A DNA stretch of 64,000 bases, taken from the NCBI GenBank assembly GCA_032622095.1, contig CP136062.1, positions 199,711,887 to 199,775,886 on the forward strand, written 5' to 3'. A program made the translations under genes and the position numbers. This stretch comes from Siphonodentalium dalli (taxonomy: Eukaryota > Mollusca > Scaphopoda > Gadilida > Siphonodentaliidae). Positions 48,701-57,199 of the stretch are shown piece by piece (within the stretch, counting starts at the first letter, position 1; the number at the start of each line of letters is the position of its first letter). Under the pieces are notes generated by a model. It saw only the letters and a list, made by a program, of their open reading frames with translations, was not told the origin of the DNA and did no database searches.

Positions 48701-51700
48701 CCCGTATATTAGACTCACTGTTCAATTTTTTCTGTAAGACTCTCTATTTCACTCTCAAGTAGAAGCTCTACATTTTTAATCCTAGAAAAGAAAAGTGCTG
48801 AAAAGTAATTGATTAAAGTGAGGTTAAACACTCCAGTTAGGTAATCTAATAGAAATGGAGAATAATCTTGCTCAAAGTAGTTATTTTTATGAACATTAAT
48901 CCAAATTTACAAAACACGCCATCAGTATTATATATTTATTAAATGCAATGAGTATCGATGGCGAAATCATTTGCGTTAGTTTATCGCCGATTGTTGCGTC
49001 CCAAATCTAGATGTAAATATTTACAATTGAGCGTAGTTTAGACGGTGTTTTCTATGGAGTTGTATGGTTGATTTCTTTCGATATTTTGGGCAATGTTAGT
49101 AGAATACTACATTCCCCCAGTTGGCATAGCGTCTGAGTACTAATTTATCAGTTTCATGCACCCGAACAAGTCCATAATATGTATTTATAGTCCATATACA
49201 TAATATGTATTTAAGAACTTATCTCCAAAAATGTGGATTCTAAATGAATAATTCATTGTGCAAACACCAAGAGAACATCCTATAGGTGAAAAAAAAATAA
49301 TAATACATAGAGAGGCTTGACAAATTCAACTTACAAACAGTGTTGCATATTTAACAGTTAATTCACAGGATAGCAGTGTGATAAGATAATTATTTCTACA
49401 TGCATTTTCACAGGATTCCGAAATTTTCAGCCAAAGATGGTTGATCAGTTTTACAGATTTAATCTTTATAAATAATATACATTGGCTGATTTGTGACTGA
49501 GTGGTCAATTGGTTTGGATACAGTTTGGTTTGTAGATTGTTTGATTTGGGCAGATTTATTATAGTTGAGATCACCCCACTTTTTATTATACGCCAGACTG
49601 CGGGTGTTTTCCTTGTGCCATATTCCAATTGCACAGGATCCCATTAATTTTTAGCAGAATTTTACAAATGTCAGTCATTTTATTTTGATATTTTCAACAA
49701 ATTTCACATTTGCCAAATATGAAAATTCATAGGTATGACTTTAGAAGGCAACCAAAGTAAGATAAATTCAGTCCCCAGAATATGGACACAGATGCCATTA
49801 ACCCTTTACCCAACAGAAGGGCCCTGTGCCAATGCATTCTCTTATATATGCGAGTCGACCATAGGTCGCCTCGCATATATAAGAGAATGCATTGACTTAA
49901 CACATATTAAAAATGATAAAATTGTCAAAGAATGTAGAAAAATATTATAAAAATTGTTAAAAAATGTAAGAAAAAATTATAAAATTGTTAAAGAATGTAG
50001 GCCAATATGAAAACAGGTTTCGTTAACCCTTTACCCAACAAACCGGCCAAAACCGGCCAAATAAAGCTTCAACAGCCTAAAATATCTTCGGTCTGTCTCA
50101 ATAGAACCATACAAATATGGATATCATTGGAACCGGCTCCTTGACCACGTTGTGATAGTTACAGTTATGCCCTGTGCCAATGCATTCTCTTATATATGCG
50201 AGTCGACCATAGGTCGCCTCGCATATATAAGAGTATGCATTGGCCTAAAAAAAATCTTTTTTTAACACTTTTTACCATTTTTTCTTACATTATTTAACAA
50301 TTTTATAATTTTTAATGTGTTAAGCCAATGCATTCTCTTATATATGCGAGGCGACCTATGGTCGAATCGCATATATAAGAGAATGCATTGGCACAGGGCC
50401 CTTCTGTTGGGTAAAGGGTTAAATTTAATGCCTGCAATGTTTGTTTTTTCTCCTATATAGTCCCATATATTCCTTATTATTACACATGTACCTAAACATG
50501 ATTCTGGATCATGTGCCTTTCTAAGGCAGGATTATGAATTCCAGGGGGGTGGTTTTGTACTTACTAACCTCATTATATTGATATCGATCTCTGTTACAGG
50601 TACTGCCTTGTTCTCTCCTTTTTTTGCAAATTTCACAACCTATTAAGCATAAATATTACTAGAAATAAGTATGATACAAGACTTGTTTATGAACATTCAT
50701 AGTTATGATTTTGGAAGCCAACTAAAGTAACATAATTGTATCCCCAGAATATAGGCAAGAAATAAGTACATGTAAGATACACCTTAAAGATGGTCTATCT
50801 CTTTGTAAACTTGTGCTATATAGTTATCGGGGTATAAAATATTAGATATGAATCGAAGACTCCTGTCCGGAAATGCTTCTATCGATAAATATACTGATTA
50901 TATTTTGAATATTTTCTGGTCTAAAAAGGTGTGGTTATTTAGCTAACGAACAATAGTGGTTACTGTCAACAGAGCCCAGAAATTTTATTGTGTAATAATT
51001 GTCACAAATAAATGTTAATTAGACTCATTATCGTTTATAACTATGGAATAAAACAATACAAACAATCAATCTGGGACATCTGACAAATGGAACGTACCGG
51101 GTAGCTATGGGAACACCCTAATAATCTCTATCGGTATATGGTAACACCTGAATGATCTGTTCTAAAAATAGAACAATAAAGTGTCCCAATTAATTATCTC
51201 ATTTCATAATAAAATATTCTAATTAAAATCAATATTAATTGATAGAAGCGTTTCCGGACATGGGTCTTCAATTCATATTTATTATTTTATACCCACGCAA
51301 CTATTTCAAATCTGTTATTTAAAGCGATAATCTATCTTTAAGGTGTATCCTACTTATTTCTTGCAACTATCAGAACAGGATTGTATGGCTGTACATATAC
51401 TTATTCAGCATAAAAATATCATCATTATATTAGATGTCAAACCAATGGAAGACAACTGGTAACTGATTAAAGATGATGTATCTCTTCCTTGAACTTTCTA
51501 TAGTGATTCTTAAAGGCACGGGTGGCGTTCGTTGCAGAAATATTCATATTTGTTCAAATCACCATCAACAGAAGGAATATTAAAATATATATAGTTTTGT
51601 TCATATGCCAAACATAATCAGCGCGTAAATAGTATATTGTCGCCATGACGTACGATGGTGTACGTAAACAAGAGCCTGCTCGTGTTACAGAAGTTTTGCT

Positions 51701-54700
51701 TCTGTTTACATAACACATTGCAATTCTATTGGTTAATCACAAATAAATGATATAAATGCTCTTTATTATTTCCATATCAGGAAAACAGTAACAAATAACG
51801 ATCTTTATGTTTACCATATCCGGATCTAAACAAAAGCCAGGTTCTGTAACGTTTTTTTGCTTTTGTTTACATAACAAAGGAAAAACATTTGACAATAACA
51901 TACTGTTTTTTGCCATATTTCTGATTGGTATAAGAACAAAGTCTGTCTATATTTTACTATTATTTCTGTTTATGGTGGTTATTGACGGAGGTAAATATAT
52001 TAGCAGCATACCCACCGCCAACGCCCGCCATATATTTAGGTATAACATTAAAATTTTGAGTTGCAAATTTTGAGAACAGTCAGCAGCAGCTTCAGTCAAT
52101 AGGAAATAATTTGTTCCATGAACTGGGACAGGACATTCTCACACTGGTCATCCTATAATCCCCGCTGCGGGCGTCAGTAAACTGCACATCGGGCTATAAC
52201 AATTAGAGTTTTCCACACCAGGGCTACTGTAGTCTAATTAGTTAAAAGTAGTCAATTTAGCAGTTATACCGACGAATGGAAGACGTATATGATAGGCAAT
52301 GCCTATTTATGCTGTGGCAGGAGTTCAGAGAAAATTAAGATATCAGTTCTCGAGAAAAACACACAATCTTAGTCGAGCACATTCGGAATTTCGTGGTAAA
52401 TTTAATATTCATTCAGCAAAACTTTCACTGCAGACACTTCTTGAGAATTTGTTTTTAAAACATGGATCATTCTATACAGGACACTCTACCCGTGACGTGC
52501 TTTGATAATAAAAACCCCAAATCCGTATCCAGTAACTCGAATAAAGGCATCTTTCCAAACATGTGGGCAGGAGTAAACTCCGACGTGGGCAAAAAAATTG
52601 CCCGCGTCGGGTTTACCCCGACACTGTAGATTGTCACATGCAATTGTCAATATTTTACAACTTAAATGCAGCAAATTCCACTGTGATTGTAGATTTAGTT
52701 TCCTAAACTATCTATATCAATGGAACGTTGACAAAGTTGTCCAAATATATCACCACGATTTATCTTGAAGCTGAAAACACACAAAATTGAAACATGGAAG
52801 CTTAATATTCTCACACTTCATCGCGCATTTCGTCACTTTATTGAGCTTTATTCGTTGAACTGATAACATTTAGTTGAAGCTGGGTTTATCACGCACCTCG
52901 TGGGTCCGGAGTTGTGTCCAAAGAAAAACAATTAAATAAAATATCCCTCAACACAAACCTACCTGTACTCTTCACTCGTGCCCGCAACAGGGTTTACTCA
53001 ATTTTGCCCGCAGCCGGTATTATAGGATGATCAGCGTGATTCTATATTAAGAACATTTTGGACTGAAGATATATCTTTTAAAATAGGTGTAATACATGTA
53101 CCTTATATTTATCATGAGTTTTGTGGTAATGGCTTTGCAACATGACATCAGAAAGAGGTTCATAATAGTTTTTATTGTTGTTGGGAATGTCATTGGGAAG
53201 AGAGAGCATCTTTAAAAAGCAAACTTAATATATATTACAATATACAGTAATGCTCTAATTAATCGACCTCTTAACCACAGCAGAATTATGGGTAACTTTT
53301 CAGGATTTAGTCGGAAATATGGCTTGTTGCCATTCATCGGAAAGCTCTTGGGGAGAGCTTTCCGATGAATGGCAACAAGCCATATTTCCGGCTAAATCCT
53401 GAAAAGTTACCCATAATTCTGCTGTGGTTAAGAGGTCGATTAATTAGAGCATTACTGTACCAGGTACAATAGCAGATATTAATGTGAAGAATTCAATATA
53501 TATGGACAACAAATTATGGTAGATGCCATGTAGGCTTTATATAATCACAGCACAATTAATCTCTATAAGTTTTTCCATGTCCTTTAGTTAACTCCTGTAA
53601 ACAAATAAGTGTTCTGTTTATATGACATATGCCATAAATGTGTTATTAGCCTGGTTGATAATTAGCCACATGTACTTGTCAGGTGTGTTGCTATGGCATT
53701 GCACTTGGTTGGAAAGTTCACATGACTTTCGACGCCAAACCTACACATTTATAGATATCTGCCCAATGTGTAGCATAGGGAGTAATCAACAATCGGGTGG
53801 TGAGGATGAGCTGTCAACATTGCAACCGGCTAACGCTTAATTTGCTTCAATAAAAATAAGATCTTTTTCAGTGCAGGCTGATCCCATTCTCCCACTGCCT
53901 GCATGGTGTTGGTCGTTCATTCGAAAATCTTACATTCGTACATAAGGTACATGTATGCATATATTATATCGAAAATATTCCACATAAAACTGCATTGTGA
54001 GAATTAGATTACCATCATCCTCCATATCGATCAAATCATCAATTGAACCAGCCATTTTCAATACAGTTGAAACTGAGAATACAGAATGAATGTAAATCAT
54101 TATTATGTTAATCTTTTCCTCATTTATTAGAAGATTGGATTATTCCTCTACAAGTTCTATATGCTACAAATTGGACACAGAATTTCTAAATGGAGTGAAG
54201 GTGTATGAATAGCTGAAATGGTCACATGTGTGAGTCAGGTGATATTGATTGGAAAATGGCAAAACACGTTACAAGTTACACATACAGTAATGTCCTAAGT
54301 AATCAACTCCTTAAAAGCAGCAGAATTATGGGTAACTTTTCAGGATTTAGTCGGAAATATGGCTTGTTGCCGAGAGCTTTCCGATGAATGGCAACAAGCC
54401 ATATTTACGACTAAATCCTGAAAAGTTACCCATAATTCTGCTGCGTTTAAGGAGTTGATTACTTAGGGCATTACTGTATGTGTGGCTCAACTTGGCTATT
54501 ATTAGCCAGCTTACCTTCTCGTTGTCATTATCATATGCCGTTACTATCTTCTCCCTTGATTCCAACTCACAGAGAATTACACTTAACTCCCGTTCATCAC
54601 CACAAATATCCTTATATTTTTCGAGAAGTAATGAGTATTTCTCTATAGAATCACTAACGTCACACATCAAGTCCTTATAGTGAGCCTCTAAGAAGCATGT

Positions 54701-54709
54701 ACATTTGTC
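34371..54709 (-). CDS. CHMP7: CHMP7, charged multivesicular body protein 7 (5' part missing)
   Basis: CHMP7 is a cytosolic/nuclear-envelope protein with ESCRT-II-like winged helices at its N-terminus and an ESCRT-III core at its C-terminus. In other animals it binds LEM2 at the inner nuclear membrane and recruits CHMP4 and VPS4 to seal the reforming nuclear envelope. Eight exons join without frame loss (897 nt, 298 residues plus stop): 54,709-54,515; 50,639-50,569; 48,781-48,719; 46,860-46,812; 45,398-45,279; 40,247-40,149; 37,738-37,573; 34,504-34,371. The identity rests on the order DERELSVILCELESREK, then VVKFAKKGENKAVPVTEID, then the charged ESCRT-III helices and VLKAYEASTAALKQTQKDL, which parallels the animal CHMP7 family from the end of the second winged helix onward. 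Animal CHMP7 is about 450 residues, so roughly the first third is absent. The introns are loaded with MITEs. Confidence 0.88.
34906..35023 (+). mobile_element. 3' tail of a non-LTR retroelement or SINE, copy 2
   Basis: Hairpin 34,906-34,947 with arms GGGGTGACA and TGTCACCCC and inner GGCC/GGCC, then an AT-rich stretch and CAAATAAACATTCAAACATT. Same architecture as 374-508 but with changed arm sequences and a different terminal repeat. Lies in the last CHMP7 intron, opposite to the gene. Confidence 0.6.
35682..36068 (-). mobile_element. MITE P, full-length copy in CHMP7 intron
   Basis: TTAA at both edges, inverted CCCTTTACCCAACA ends, two facing palindromes and the P-specific region; slightly short (387 bp) because the spacer between the palindromes is reduced. 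Confidence 0.9.
36735..37023 (+). repeat. C23 tract followed by two tandem units of repeat K
   Basis: After the C run at 36,735-36,757, a unit beginning CGAAAAAGGGGGATAACT occurs at 36,763 and again at 36,930 (period about 167 bp). Each continues with AAGTTGGACA, CCTCATAATC, CAGGTGCACAGGTTCCC and CTGTGCCAAGTT. Related to 30,640-31,235. Confidence 0.75.
37573..37738 (-). CDS. CHMP7: CHMP7 exon, distal ESCRT-III helices
   Basis: Acceptor CTCGTCTAG, donor GGTGAGT (strong consensus), ending in phase 1. Encodes VLDEHADINQTISDAN, then an acidic stretch FEKELNDIIQDEQSDDILSN and LAGLSISNQ. This corresponds to the helix 5/6 region and acidic autoinhibitory part of ESCRT-III proteins. Confidence 0.88.
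38080..38520. other. GC-richer intronic segment with open frames on both strands
   Basis: Within the CHMP7 intron. A 129-codon minus frame (38,471-38,082) and a 79-codon plus frame overlap. No known motif is visible; possibly a decayed transposon or pseudogene fragment. Not called as coding. Confidence 0.3.
38916..39067 (+). repeat. 76-bp tandem duplication
   Basis: ACATAACAATGTTTTGATAT begins units at 38,916 and 38,992; they differ at only a few positions near the ends. Confidence 0.88.
39285..39683 (+). mobile_element. MITE P, full-length copy in CHMP7 intron
   Basis: 399 bp with TTAA at both edges; same orientation and content as 33,386-33,785. One palindrome has GAGTCAACC in place of GAGTCGACC. 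Confidence 0.9.
39786..40026. mobile_element. MITE family A (TA target), copy 1
   Basis: Flanked by TA. Ends CAGTAATGCCCTAAA and GGCCATTACTG; long inverted arms contain CTTAACCACAGCAGAAT, GGGTAACTTTTCAGGATTTA and GTCGGAAATATGGCTTGTTG. TA duplications with CAGT-type ends fit a Tc1/mariner-like non-autonomous element. The acceptor of the next CHMP7 exon lies about 220 bp further on. Confidence 0.85.
40149..40247 (-). CDS. CHMP7: CHMP7 exon, ESCRT-III helix region
   Basis: Acceptor ATTTTGGCAG, donor GAGGTATGG, phase 0 on both sides, 33 residues: VLKAYEASTAALKQTQKDL, then NMDRVESTLDNLQE. The pattern of a short amphipathic helix, Lys-Asp turn and Asp/Glu-rich helix is the most conserved stretch of the ESCRT-III core (helix 3/4 region) and is the clearest ESCRT-III signature here. 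Confidence 0.9.
40323..40644 (-). mobile_element. MITE P, internally deleted copy
   Basis: 322 bp, TTAA at both edges. Has both palindromes but lacks the P-specific 150-bp region, so both ends read CCCTTTACCCAACA directly followed by the palindrome. The spacer is expanded by repeats of TTTTTCTTACATTCTTTAAC. One inner arm has GTCGTCC for GTCGACC. Confidence 0.88.
40834..41207 (+). mobile_element. repeat/MITE D, copy in CHMP7 intron
   Basis: TTAA edges with TTAAAGACATATTATG and CACATCACTTTAA ends. Same order of motifs as 25,829-26,335 without its insertion. The short ends point to a TTAA-targeting non-autonomous element. Confidence 0.75.
41305..41681 (+). mobile_element. repeat/MITE D, second adjacent copy
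   Basis: TTAA edges, same orientation as its neighbour and about 100 bp from it. Divergence between the two shows separate insertions rather than a recent tandem duplication. Confidence 0.75.
41765..42075. mobile_element. inverted-repeat element S, copy 2
   Basis: Begins AGTGTCTGACATTTGCAGAA, includes the palindrome with CCCCAGAGGGTGAATTTAGT and CACCAAATTCACCCTC, and ends near CATAGCAGTTGAGGCCTAAG. The right end is eroded. Confidence 0.6.
42629..43946 (+). mobile_element. hAT-like non-autonomous element, copy 1
   Basis: Ends CAGGGACCAGCC and GGCTGGTCCCTG; exact 8-bp duplication GCAGAATT at 42,621-42,628 and 43,947-43,954. Ends starting CAGGG plus 8-bp duplications are the hAT signature. Subterminal regions hold many copies of GGGCGAAGT or its complement, as hAT transposase-binding repeats often do. 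1,318 bp, no transposase frame; an internal T-rich stretch starts at 42,738. Confidence 0.9.
43999..44879 (-). mobile_element. hAT-like non-autonomous element, copy 2 (inverted)
   Basis: Ends CAGGGACCAGCC and GGCTGGTCCCTG; 8-bp duplication CTGTAGTT (43,991-43,998) / CTGTGGTT (44,880-44,887), one mismatch. 881 bp; highly similar to copy 1 in reverse but lacking about 440 bp of its interior. Confidence 0.9.
45010..45272. mobile_element. MITE family R, TTAA-flanked, beside CHMP7 donor
   Basis: TTAA at 45,010 and 45,269. Inverted ends CTCTTTCATGA and TCATGGAAGAG. Holds two facing palindromes of the P/Q type, but with the centre GTCTCCCATAAGGAGCC instead of GTCGACCATAGGTCGCC. The right TTAA begins only 6 bases into the intron that follows the CHMP7 exon at 45,279. 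Confidence 0.85.
45279..45398 (-). CDS. CHMP7: CHMP7 exon, basic ESCRT-III helices
   Basis: Acceptor TTCTGTTTCAG, donor ATGGTAGGT, phase 0 both sides, 40 residues: ALKLMKKKKLIERSLDKKQQ, then SSLNISELLHKIKDTYTNDM. The lysine-rich first half fits the basic helix 1/2 hairpin of ESCRT-III that contacts membranes and neighbouring subunits. Confidence 0.9.
46530..46785. mobile_element. element S, compact double-palindrome form
   Basis: Two facing palindromes of the S type (arms GCAGAATGAGGTnCCCAGAG; centres ACCCCGCATAGCGGGCT and AGCCCGCTATGCGGGGT), joined by TGAGGTGTAAGC and bounded by GTGTGTCTGTCATTTGCAGA and GCAAATGACAGACACAC. It ends about 25 bp before the donor side of the next CHMP7 exon. Confidence 0.75.
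46812..46860 (-). CDS. CHMP7: CHMP7 micro-exon
   Basis: Acceptor ATTCTTGCAG, donor GAGGTATTG. 49 nt completing a split Gln codon, then LKRSALEVLKKGDKRE. It continues the Lys/Glu-rich helix between the exons at 48,719 and 45,398. Confidence 0.85.
47191..48718. other. CHMP7 intron, nothing recognised
   Basis: Apart from the intron ends there is no repeat family I recognise and no further exon. A 118-codon minus frame at 47,831-47,475 has no splice or motif support. Confidence 0.4.
48719..48781 (-). CDS. CHMP7: CHMP7 exon
   Basis: Acceptor CTTTTCTAG, donor CAGTGAGTC. 63 nt: completes a split Arg codon, then IKNVELLLESEIESLTEKIE and part of Gln. Amphipathic helix with coiled-coil character, the start of the ESCRT-III core. 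Confidence 0.87.
48813..49213 (-). mobile_element. repeat/MITE D, reverse copy
   Basis: Begins TTAAAGTGAGG 32 bases upstream, in gene orientation, of the exon at 48,781 and continues with GGAGAATAATCTTG, GATGGCGAAATCATTTGCGT, TTTATCGCCGAT and ACAAGTCCATAATATGT. The right end is duplicated (CATAATATGTATTTA at 49,172 and 49,200). Confidence 0.7.
49798..50013 (-). mobile_element. MITE P, truncated copy
   Basis: TTAA at 49,798, CCCTTTACCCAACAGAAGGG, one intact palindrome (about 49,825-49,893), then an expanded spacer of AAAATTGTTAAAGAATGTA repeats ending in GGCCAATATG. The second palindrome and right end are lost. The next P copy begins at 50,023. Confidence 0.8.
50023..50422 (+). mobile_element. 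MITE P, full-length copy in CHMP7 intron
   Basis: 400 bp with TTAA edges; P-specific region first. One palindrome arm reads GGTCGAATCGC instead of GGTCGACTCGC. The right edge is about 145 bp from the CHMP7 donor at 50,568. Confidence 0.9.
50569..50639 (-). CDS. CHMP7: CHMP7 exon, winged-helix to ESCRT-III junction
   Basis: Acceptor TATGCTTAATAG, donor GAGGTTAGT. 71 nt: VVKFAKKGENKAVPVTEID, INIM and two bases of an Arg codon. The motif (I/V)VKFA plus basic residues, followed by VT(D/E)(I/V)D, is characteristic of animal CHMP7 at the end of the second winged helix. Confidence 0.92.
51510..52051 (-). mobile_element. MITE family C, copy 4 in CHMP7 intron
   Basis: Starts TTAAAGGCACGGGTGGCG, includes GTACGATGGTGTACGTAAAC, CAAGAGCCTGCTCGTGTTAC and GGTAAATATATTAGCAGCAT, ACCCACCGCCAACGCC, and ends near TTAA at 52,048. 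Closest to the copy at 2,157. Confidence 0.7.
52052..53101. other. CHMP7 intron with CATCCTATAAT...GCGGGC inverted repeats
   Basis: GGTCATCCTATAATCCCCGC (52,146) and GCAGCCGGTATTATAGGATG (53,010) face each other about 880 bp apart. Between them TACTCCGACGTGGGCAAAAA / TTTTTGCCCGCGTCGG (52,575-52,610) forms a hairpin. Probably an inverted-repeat transposon with a poorly conserved interior. Confidence 0.45.
53102..53209 (-). CDS. possible cassette exon of CHMP7
   Basis: 108 nt open in frame with acceptor GTTTGCTTTTTAAAG and donor AAGGTACATG, phase 0 on both sides, so it could be included (36 extra residues, MLSLPNDIPNNNKNYYEPLS, then DVMLQSHYHKTHDKYK) or skipped without changing the frame. The CHMP7 family pattern joins the flanking exons directly (NEK to VVKF), so this segment would be a lineage-specific insertion at the end of the second winged helix. 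It may equally be a chance open stretch. Confidence 0.35.
53245..53457. mobile_element. MITE family A, copy 3
   Basis: 213 bp, TA flanks. Ends CAGTAATGCTCTAATT and AATTAGAGCATTACTG. Nearly perfect palindrome around CTCTTGGGGAGAG. Its near edge is about 35 bp from the acceptor of the possible cassette exon. Confidence 0.88.
53458..54284. other. CHMP7 intron; exon-like stretch at 54,072-54,013
   Basis: Reading minus, TATTCTCAG at 54,073 precedes a stretch containing ATG (54,055) and MAGSIDDLIDMEDD up to a GTAATC donor-like site at 54,012. Its phase fits neither neighbour of CHMP7, so it is noted but not called. Nothing else recognised. Confidence 0.3.
54285..54477. mobile_element. MITE family A, copy 4
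   Basis: 193 bp, TA flanks, ends CAGTAATGTCCTAAGT and ACTTAGGGCATTACTG; near-perfect palindrome. Lies 36 bp from the donor of the CHMP7 exon at 54,515. Confidence 0.88.
54515..54709 (-). CDS. CHMP7: CHMP7 exon, second winged helix
   Basis: Acceptor TTTAATTTTTCAG, donor GAGAAGGTAAGC (strong), phase 0 both sides, 65 residues from DKCTCFLEAHYKDL to ENDNEK-like end (DNDNEK). The segment CGDERELSVILCELESREK, followed by the VVKFA exon, fits the recognition helix and wing of the second winged helix in CHMP7. It is the most 5' exon I can recognise; the upstream exons are not visible between here and 64,000. Confidence 0.88.
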
Positions 54710-54953
54710 CTGAAAAATTAAACACAATGAAGGCTGAAGAAAAATTCAAATGACACTGCATTACTAAATTTGACAAAGACAAGTGTTAGAAGGCCTGCCA
54801 ATAAAAGTGGGGCCAAAGAGAAAAATGTTTTTACTCCAGCAGAAATATCAGAACTGAAAATACTAAAGATTTAATGTCACAGATTTTTTATACATTTATA
54901 AATAACTGTAAATCATCACAGGTCCCCACCACAAAAATTGCCCTCAGTAATAC

Positions 54954-55353
54954 TTAACCCTTTACCCAACAGAACGGCCCTGTGCCAATGCATTCTCTTA
55001 TATATGCGAGTCGACCATAGGTTGCCTCGCATATATAAGAGAATGCATTGGCTTAACATATTAAAAATTATAAAATTGTTAAAGAATGTAAGAAAAAATG
55101 GTAAAAAGTGTTAAAAAAAGATTTTTTTTAGGCCAATGCATTCCCTTATATATGCGAGGCGACCTATGGTCGACTCGCATATATAAGAGAATGCATTGGC
55201 ACAGGGCATAACTGTAACTACCACAATGTGGTCAAGGAGCCGGTTCCAATGATATCCATATTTGTATGGTTTTATTGAGACAGACCCAATATATTTTAGG
55301 CTGTTGAAGCTTTATTTGGCCGGTTTTGGCCGGTTTGTTGGGTAAAGGGTTAA
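54954..55353 (-). mobile_element. MITE P, full-length copy
   Basis: 400 bp, TTAA edges, two palindromes then the P-specific region. About 245 bp upstream of the CHMP7 exon at 54,709, probably also intronic. Confidence 0.9.
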
Positions 55354-56688
55354 TCCTATAGACTATGTATTACTACTAAATCCTATAGATTAATTATTAC
55401 TGTGGGTGGGGTCAATTTTTGTGCTGGGTACCTGTGTAAATCATTGCTGAATTATAAGCATTGTTTAATTTCAAAGGGAGATAATTCAGATTCCTATTTT
55501 ATAGTAATAACAAGAGCATGCCGTCGGGGCGTGGCATAATACCCGTTTCTGGAGTAGAGTGGGGCAAGGTTTAATTAATTTGTTTGAATCCTTTGACTTA
55601 AGATGAAATAAAAACAAAAATAAAACACAATAATCTGGAAACCACATATCAGGTAAAATCAAAAAAGGGGCATAACCATATTCGAACTTGATCTGTATTT
55701 TGGGGTGGTAAACTAATATACATAATTTGGTTCAGTTCACTTGATTCAATCTAAACTTATCATCCGGAAACTGCAAATCAGGTAAAATCTAAGTCGAAAA
55801 AGGGACATAACTCAGTCAAAATAATGCGGATGAAACCCATATTCCAACTTGATCTGTATTTTGGGGGTGGTAAACTAACATACCAAATTTGGTTCAGTAC
55901 ACTTGATTCAATCTAAAGTTATCATCCGGAAACCAAAAGCAGACGGATGACAGATGGACCCATTTACATGTACATAATACGACCGTTTTTTTCAAACGGG
56001 CATATAATAATAAGCAGAAAGTTGAAAATTGATAATTAATTTCTGTCACTTAGTTACATCTTTTCAAGAGTATCTAGAGTGTGCATGAATGTCGAACATC
56101 TGCATAGTGTAGCAGAATAGAGAATTTATTTCTGTTAGTGGGCATCTATTTGGCAAGCGTTCTTTAAATACCGACCTAGTTTAATCATCAGAATGTGACC
56201 AAAGTGAACAATGACTAGGTTTAATTTGTGGTATGAACTTTAAGAGTCCCTTTAGTTCCTAGAAACGTGCATGTCGGTGGAGGCAAAGGTCATCACATCA
56301 TCAAACTATGATCCCACAATTTGAATATAGCCAACAGTATCAAGATGATTTATGGGGTTAAGGGGTTTATTGTCGTCACAGCAATAGGTCATATCATGTC
56401 AGTTTTATGGGTAAAGGAAAGAACAATGCAGAGGATTAATTTCATATAGAAATCACACCACAGCACATAGAAACCACCGGCCCCCAGAAACAACTACCAA
56501 TTGCCAAACTTGGCCAGTTACATGAATCTGGTTACCTTCTAGCTTCTATGAGCAAAGATTACAATTCTGCAGTTATTGGTGTAACAGCAAGCTTTACCAT
56601 CACTGGATGGTTATGTTGACCTAATGCACCTTAACAACTGCAGCCCTCAAAATTAGGAACAAGAGCATCGTTACAGAATGGCAAAATG
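55354..56688. other. no exon seen; old tandem repeat at 55,520-55,960
   Basis: Two units with CnAnTCAGGTAAAATC, GGGnCATAAC, TTnnAACTTGATCTGTATTTT, GGTGGTAAACTAAnATAC, TTGGTTCAGTnCACTTGATT and ATCATCCGGAAA (about 55,650 and 55,775). AAGAGCATGCCGTCGGGGCG at 55,514 recurs at 63,592. The stretch was checked for CHMP7 exons without success. Confidence 0.45.
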
Positions 56689-57020
56689 ATATTTTTAAAA
56701 ATATAATATATATTTCCTTAAAGAAAGCCTGAACACTGAACTATATGGATAGATGTCCTGCGTTTGTAAATCCATAGTAGAAAAGGGGTTAACTTTTTTG
56801 TGGTCGCCTACGGTACCTCGCGGTCTTTAGTGGCTTGCTCGTATTAGTCACGCATGCGCAGTCCCAATATAACTGACTGAATACGCCAGTTTATTTTCAA
56901 CTCAATCAGGAGATTGGCGAGTTGCGGGGTTGGGAATGGCACCGCCATGGGAGGGCCCTATGATAGTTCAGTGTTCAGGCTTTCTTTAAGGAAATATATA
57001 TTATATTTTTTTAAATATCA
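56689..57020. mobile_element. short inverted-repeat element T
   Basis: 332 bp with inverted ends of over 50 bp: TGATATTT, AAAATATAATATATATTTCC and TTAAAGAAAGCCTGAACACT, mirrored at 56,963-57,020. The interior (56,754-56,905) is nearly identical, in reverse, to 61,390-61,540. It contains ACTGCGCATGCGTGAC in reverse, a palindrome like an NRF-1 site. Confidence 0.75.
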
Positions 57021-57199
57021 TATTTCCGCTAAAGGAAGCCGTTCACACTGAACTATATGGATTAGAATGCAAGCCCAGGAGGAGGCACGAGCAATAAAGT
57101 TAATAGCCAAATTTTGGAGGGAATGCACTCTTCTAAAACAGATTGTACCTAAATATGAACTCTTTAATGAATCTGTTATGATTAGGTACGTGAAATAAC

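Noticed and set aside
54013-54072. Exon encoding MAGSIDDLIDMEDD before a GTAATC donor
   Set aside because: It ends in phase 1, which fits neither the cassette candidate (immediate stop) nor the next CHMP7 exon, and read as a continuation of the upstream exon it hits a stop. It could start another transcript, but nothing supports one.
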